From the NCBI GenBank assembly GCA_049975325.1, contig JBNGDW010000076.1, positions 1 through 6,851 of the forward strand: a stretch of DNA of 6,851 nt, written 5' to 3'. The notes beneath the pieces are model-generated. The model was not told the origin of the DNA and did not search any database. It was given only the letters and a program-made list of their open reading frames with translations. This DNA comes from JBNGDW01 sp049975325. GTDB lineage: Bacteria; Cloacimonadota; Cloacimonadia; JGIOTU-2; JBNGDW01. Below, piece after piece: positions 5,377 through 6,851 of the stretch (position 1 is its first letter; every line of letters starts with the position of its first letter). Made by a program: the position numbers and the translations under genes.

Positions 5377-6659
5377 TAAAAGATGATGAATACAAAAAAA
5401 TCTGGGACTATATAAAGAAAAAATCCACTGCTGACGATTTTACCTTTGGCATAGATACTACTGATAAACTGTATATCCGCTTTGCACAAAATGCAATAAC
5501 TCAGAATATCACCGGCAAAAATATTTTACTCACCCTCAGGGTGGCATTTGATAATAAGACAGGCGAATCATATATAAACCAGACTGATGAGAATGCCTTG
5601 AATTATCTCATTTCAACAGCAGAAGAGACGGCTCGATTGAACAAGCCTGATCCGGAATTTGTGCCTTCTGAATCTTATCATGAACTGCCCCCAGCAAAGA
5701 AGCCTGCCACGGCAACGCTTCGGCTTACTGAAAAACAAATCATTGATGAAATTGAAAAGAGTGTGAGAAATGCCGAGAAGAAGAAGGCAAAAGTCTTTGG
5801 ACTTTCAAACAAAGTTTACGCCCAACGATATCTTTTCACCAAAAACGGTTTTGAAGGTTCAGATGAGCAAGCCTATTTCTCTCATTCTATGACAATGAGA
5901 AAGGATGAAATTGAGACCAAGGTCTCAAAATCTATAAAGGATTTCTCCCGGTTCTCAATGGAAAATTTGATCTCAGAACTCAACAACCAATTTGACTCGC
6001 TTAAGGACCCTCAACCAATGGAAAAAGGGAGGATTCCTGTTATTCTGCGCCCAGCTGCTGTCTTGGAGTGGCTTCTTTATATTGTGTGGACATTTGATCT
6101 CCGCAATGCTGATGAAGGAATAACTCCCTATACCAATCAGGTTGGGAAAAAGTTCTTTGGAGAAAAATTCTCTCTCATGTCTGATTCTGATGACCCTCAA
6201 TTGACTGCTGAGCGTTTTGATGATATGGGTGTACCAAATTATACTACAAATTGGATTACTCATGGAACGATTGAAAATATGCAAACTTCACGCTGGTATG
6301 CAAAAAAGAAAGGTATAGAGCCAAAAAATATATTTAACATTAAGGTAGCTGGGGAGAACCTCTCAGAATCAGAGTTGATGAATATGGTTAAGCGAGGCGT
6401 GATTGTAAATCGCTTTTGGTATATTCGGCCGGTAGATATGAAGACAGGTGAATGGACAGGACTGACAAGAGATGGTGTGCTCTATTTTGAGGATGGTAAG
6501 GTGCTTCATCCAGTAAGGAATTTCCGCTGGAATGAAATATTTCATGATGCATCCAGAAGGGTTCTGGCACTTGGTAAAAGCGTGCAGCAGGAACATTATG
6601 CCCGCATTCCATCGATGCTTATCAATGATTTTAACTTCGTAGATGTTACTACATTCTAA
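5373..6659 (+). CDS. tldE: TldE/PmbA-type subunit, non-catalytic partner of TldD
   Basis: This 428-residue protein belongs to the TldD/PmbA family (E. coli TldE/PmbA is 450). The N-terminal domain has SYINQTDENALNYLISTAEETARL, matching the family's helix after the first sheet. The C-terminal domain shows RIPVILRPAAVLEWL (about 224-238) where TldD has its zinc helix, but no HExxxH and no Cys ligand. A diagnostic C-terminal stretch runs from Gly342 to about 390 and includes GVIVNRFWYIRPVD, TGLTRDGVLYFEDGK and PVRNFRWNEI. In E. coli the partner forms half of the cylinder-shaped heterodimer and shapes the peptide channel, while TldD supplies the zinc. The absence of metal ligands is therefore normal. 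The start is fixed by AGGAGG and the 4-nt overlap with tldD. It is the last gene of this operon; the next gene is on the opposite strand. Confidence 0.93.
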   Translation: MIKDDEYKKIWDYIKKKSTADDFTFGIDTTDKLYIRFAQNAITQNITGKNILLTLRVAFDNKTGESYINQTDENALNYLISTAEETARLNKPDPEFVPSESYHELPPAKKPATATLRLTEKQIIDEIEKSVRNAEKKKAKVFGLSNKVYAQRYLFTKNGFEGSDEQAYFSHSMTMRKDEIETKVSKSIKDFSRFSMENLISELNNQFDSLKDPQPMEKGRIPVILRPAAVLEWLLYIVWTFDLRNADEGITPYTNQVGKKFFGEKFSLMSDSDDPQLTAERFDDMGVPNYTTNWITHGTIENMQTSRWYAKKKGIEPKNIFNIKVAGENLSESELMNMVKRGVIVNRFWYIRPVDMKTGEWTGLTRDGVLYFEDGKVLHPVRNFRWNEIFHDASRRVLALGKSVQQEHYARIPSMLINDFNFVDVTTF

Positions 6660-6723
6660 TTGTCCGCAGCAGTAAGTTATAATTCAGTGGCAGATAAGCA
6701 GTAAAATAGATCGGTATTCCCAT

Positions 6724-6851
6724 TTACCATCGTTCCCAGTGCACAATCTCCTCAATAGGTTTGCGGTGGTTACTTCTAGCAAATGCCTTTACCGCCTTTG
6801 AATATACTCCTTCTTTTTGTGCAGGATAACCAAAAGGACTGAGTGCTACGA
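6724..6851 (-). CDS. Nitroreductase family protein, C-terminal end (5' part beyond the right window edge)
   Basis: The minus strand is open from the right edge to a TAA (complement of 6724-6726), giving 41 complete residues. They contain LSPFGYPA near the beginning and KPIEEIVHWERW at the very end. These match the conserved tail of FMN-dependent nitroreductase-family enzymes, in which the Gly-Tyr-Pro segment is followed about 20-25 residues later by R-K-P-(L/I)-E-E-(I/L)-V-H-(W/Y). Family members use FMN and NAD(P)H to reduce nitro compounds, quinones or flavin-related substrates; the substrate cannot be judged from the tail. The gene runs toward tldE, leaving 64 bp between the stops with no clear terminator hairpin. 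It is too short here to be called as a full gene, but the match at both ends of the fragment is good. Confidence 0.8.
   Translation of the reverse strand, partial: VALSPFGYPAQKEGVYSKAVKAFARSNHRKPIEEIVHWERW

Noticed and set aside
6660..6723. Possible terminator or small RNA between tldE and the nitroreductase fragment.
   Set aside because: No stable hairpin with a T-run is visible in the 64 bp.

Overview
The window is an accessory-looking but mostly house-keeping stretch of a bacterial chromosome of low to moderate GC. It holds six protein genes in four transcription blocks and one repeat-rich, divergent intergenic region. Several features point to a bacterium: ATGA-type gene overlaps with AGGAG-type ribosome binding sites, a stand-alone NifU-C/Nfu domain protein and a two-subunit (split) transketolase. 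Mosaic low-complexity intergenic repeats suggest an anaerobic or uncultivated lineage, such as a candidate-phylum or planctomycete-like genome. That lineage guess is inference; no rRNA or other phylogenetic marker is present.

Layout. (1) Positions 1-1388, plus strand: the C-terminal 461 residues of a glycoside hydrolase family 65 (GH65) sugar phosphorylase, cut by the left window edge. The reading frame is open to the first base, and conserved GH65 residues lie upstream of the first internal Met. (2) 1389-1485: a short intergenic region with a possible sigma70-type promoter and a perfect 14-bp AT palindrome. It is followed by a small Nfu-type Fe-S scaffold gene at 1486-1731. (3) 1785-3556, minus strand: a two-gene transketolase operon. 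The N-terminal (TPP pyrophosphate) subunit gene comes first and overlaps the C-terminal (pyrimidine-binding) subunit gene by 4 nt. (4) 3557-3933: a divergent intergenic region made almost wholly of short tandem arrays: T/G heptamers, a purine-rich octamer array, AATTATG heptamers, a GC palindrome and CTTTTA heptamers. (5) 3934-6659, plus strand: a tldD-tldE (pmbA) pair, again overlapping by 4 nt. The first member carries the HExxxH zinc site and a downstream Cys; the second lacks HExxxH. (6) 6724-6851, minus strand: the last 41 codons of a nitroreductase-family gene running in from the right.

How the genes fit together. The two overlapping pairs each encode subunits that work as heteromeric enzymes: transketolase alpha/beta in the non-oxidative pentose phosphate pathway, and the TldD/TldE metalloprotease in peptide processing. 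GH65 would feed glucose 1-phosphate from a disaccharide into central metabolism, and Nfu delivers Fe-S clusters. I see no shared pathway linking all blocks, and no convincing new defence, mobile or RiPP system. The most unusual item is the repeat mosaic at 3628-3874.
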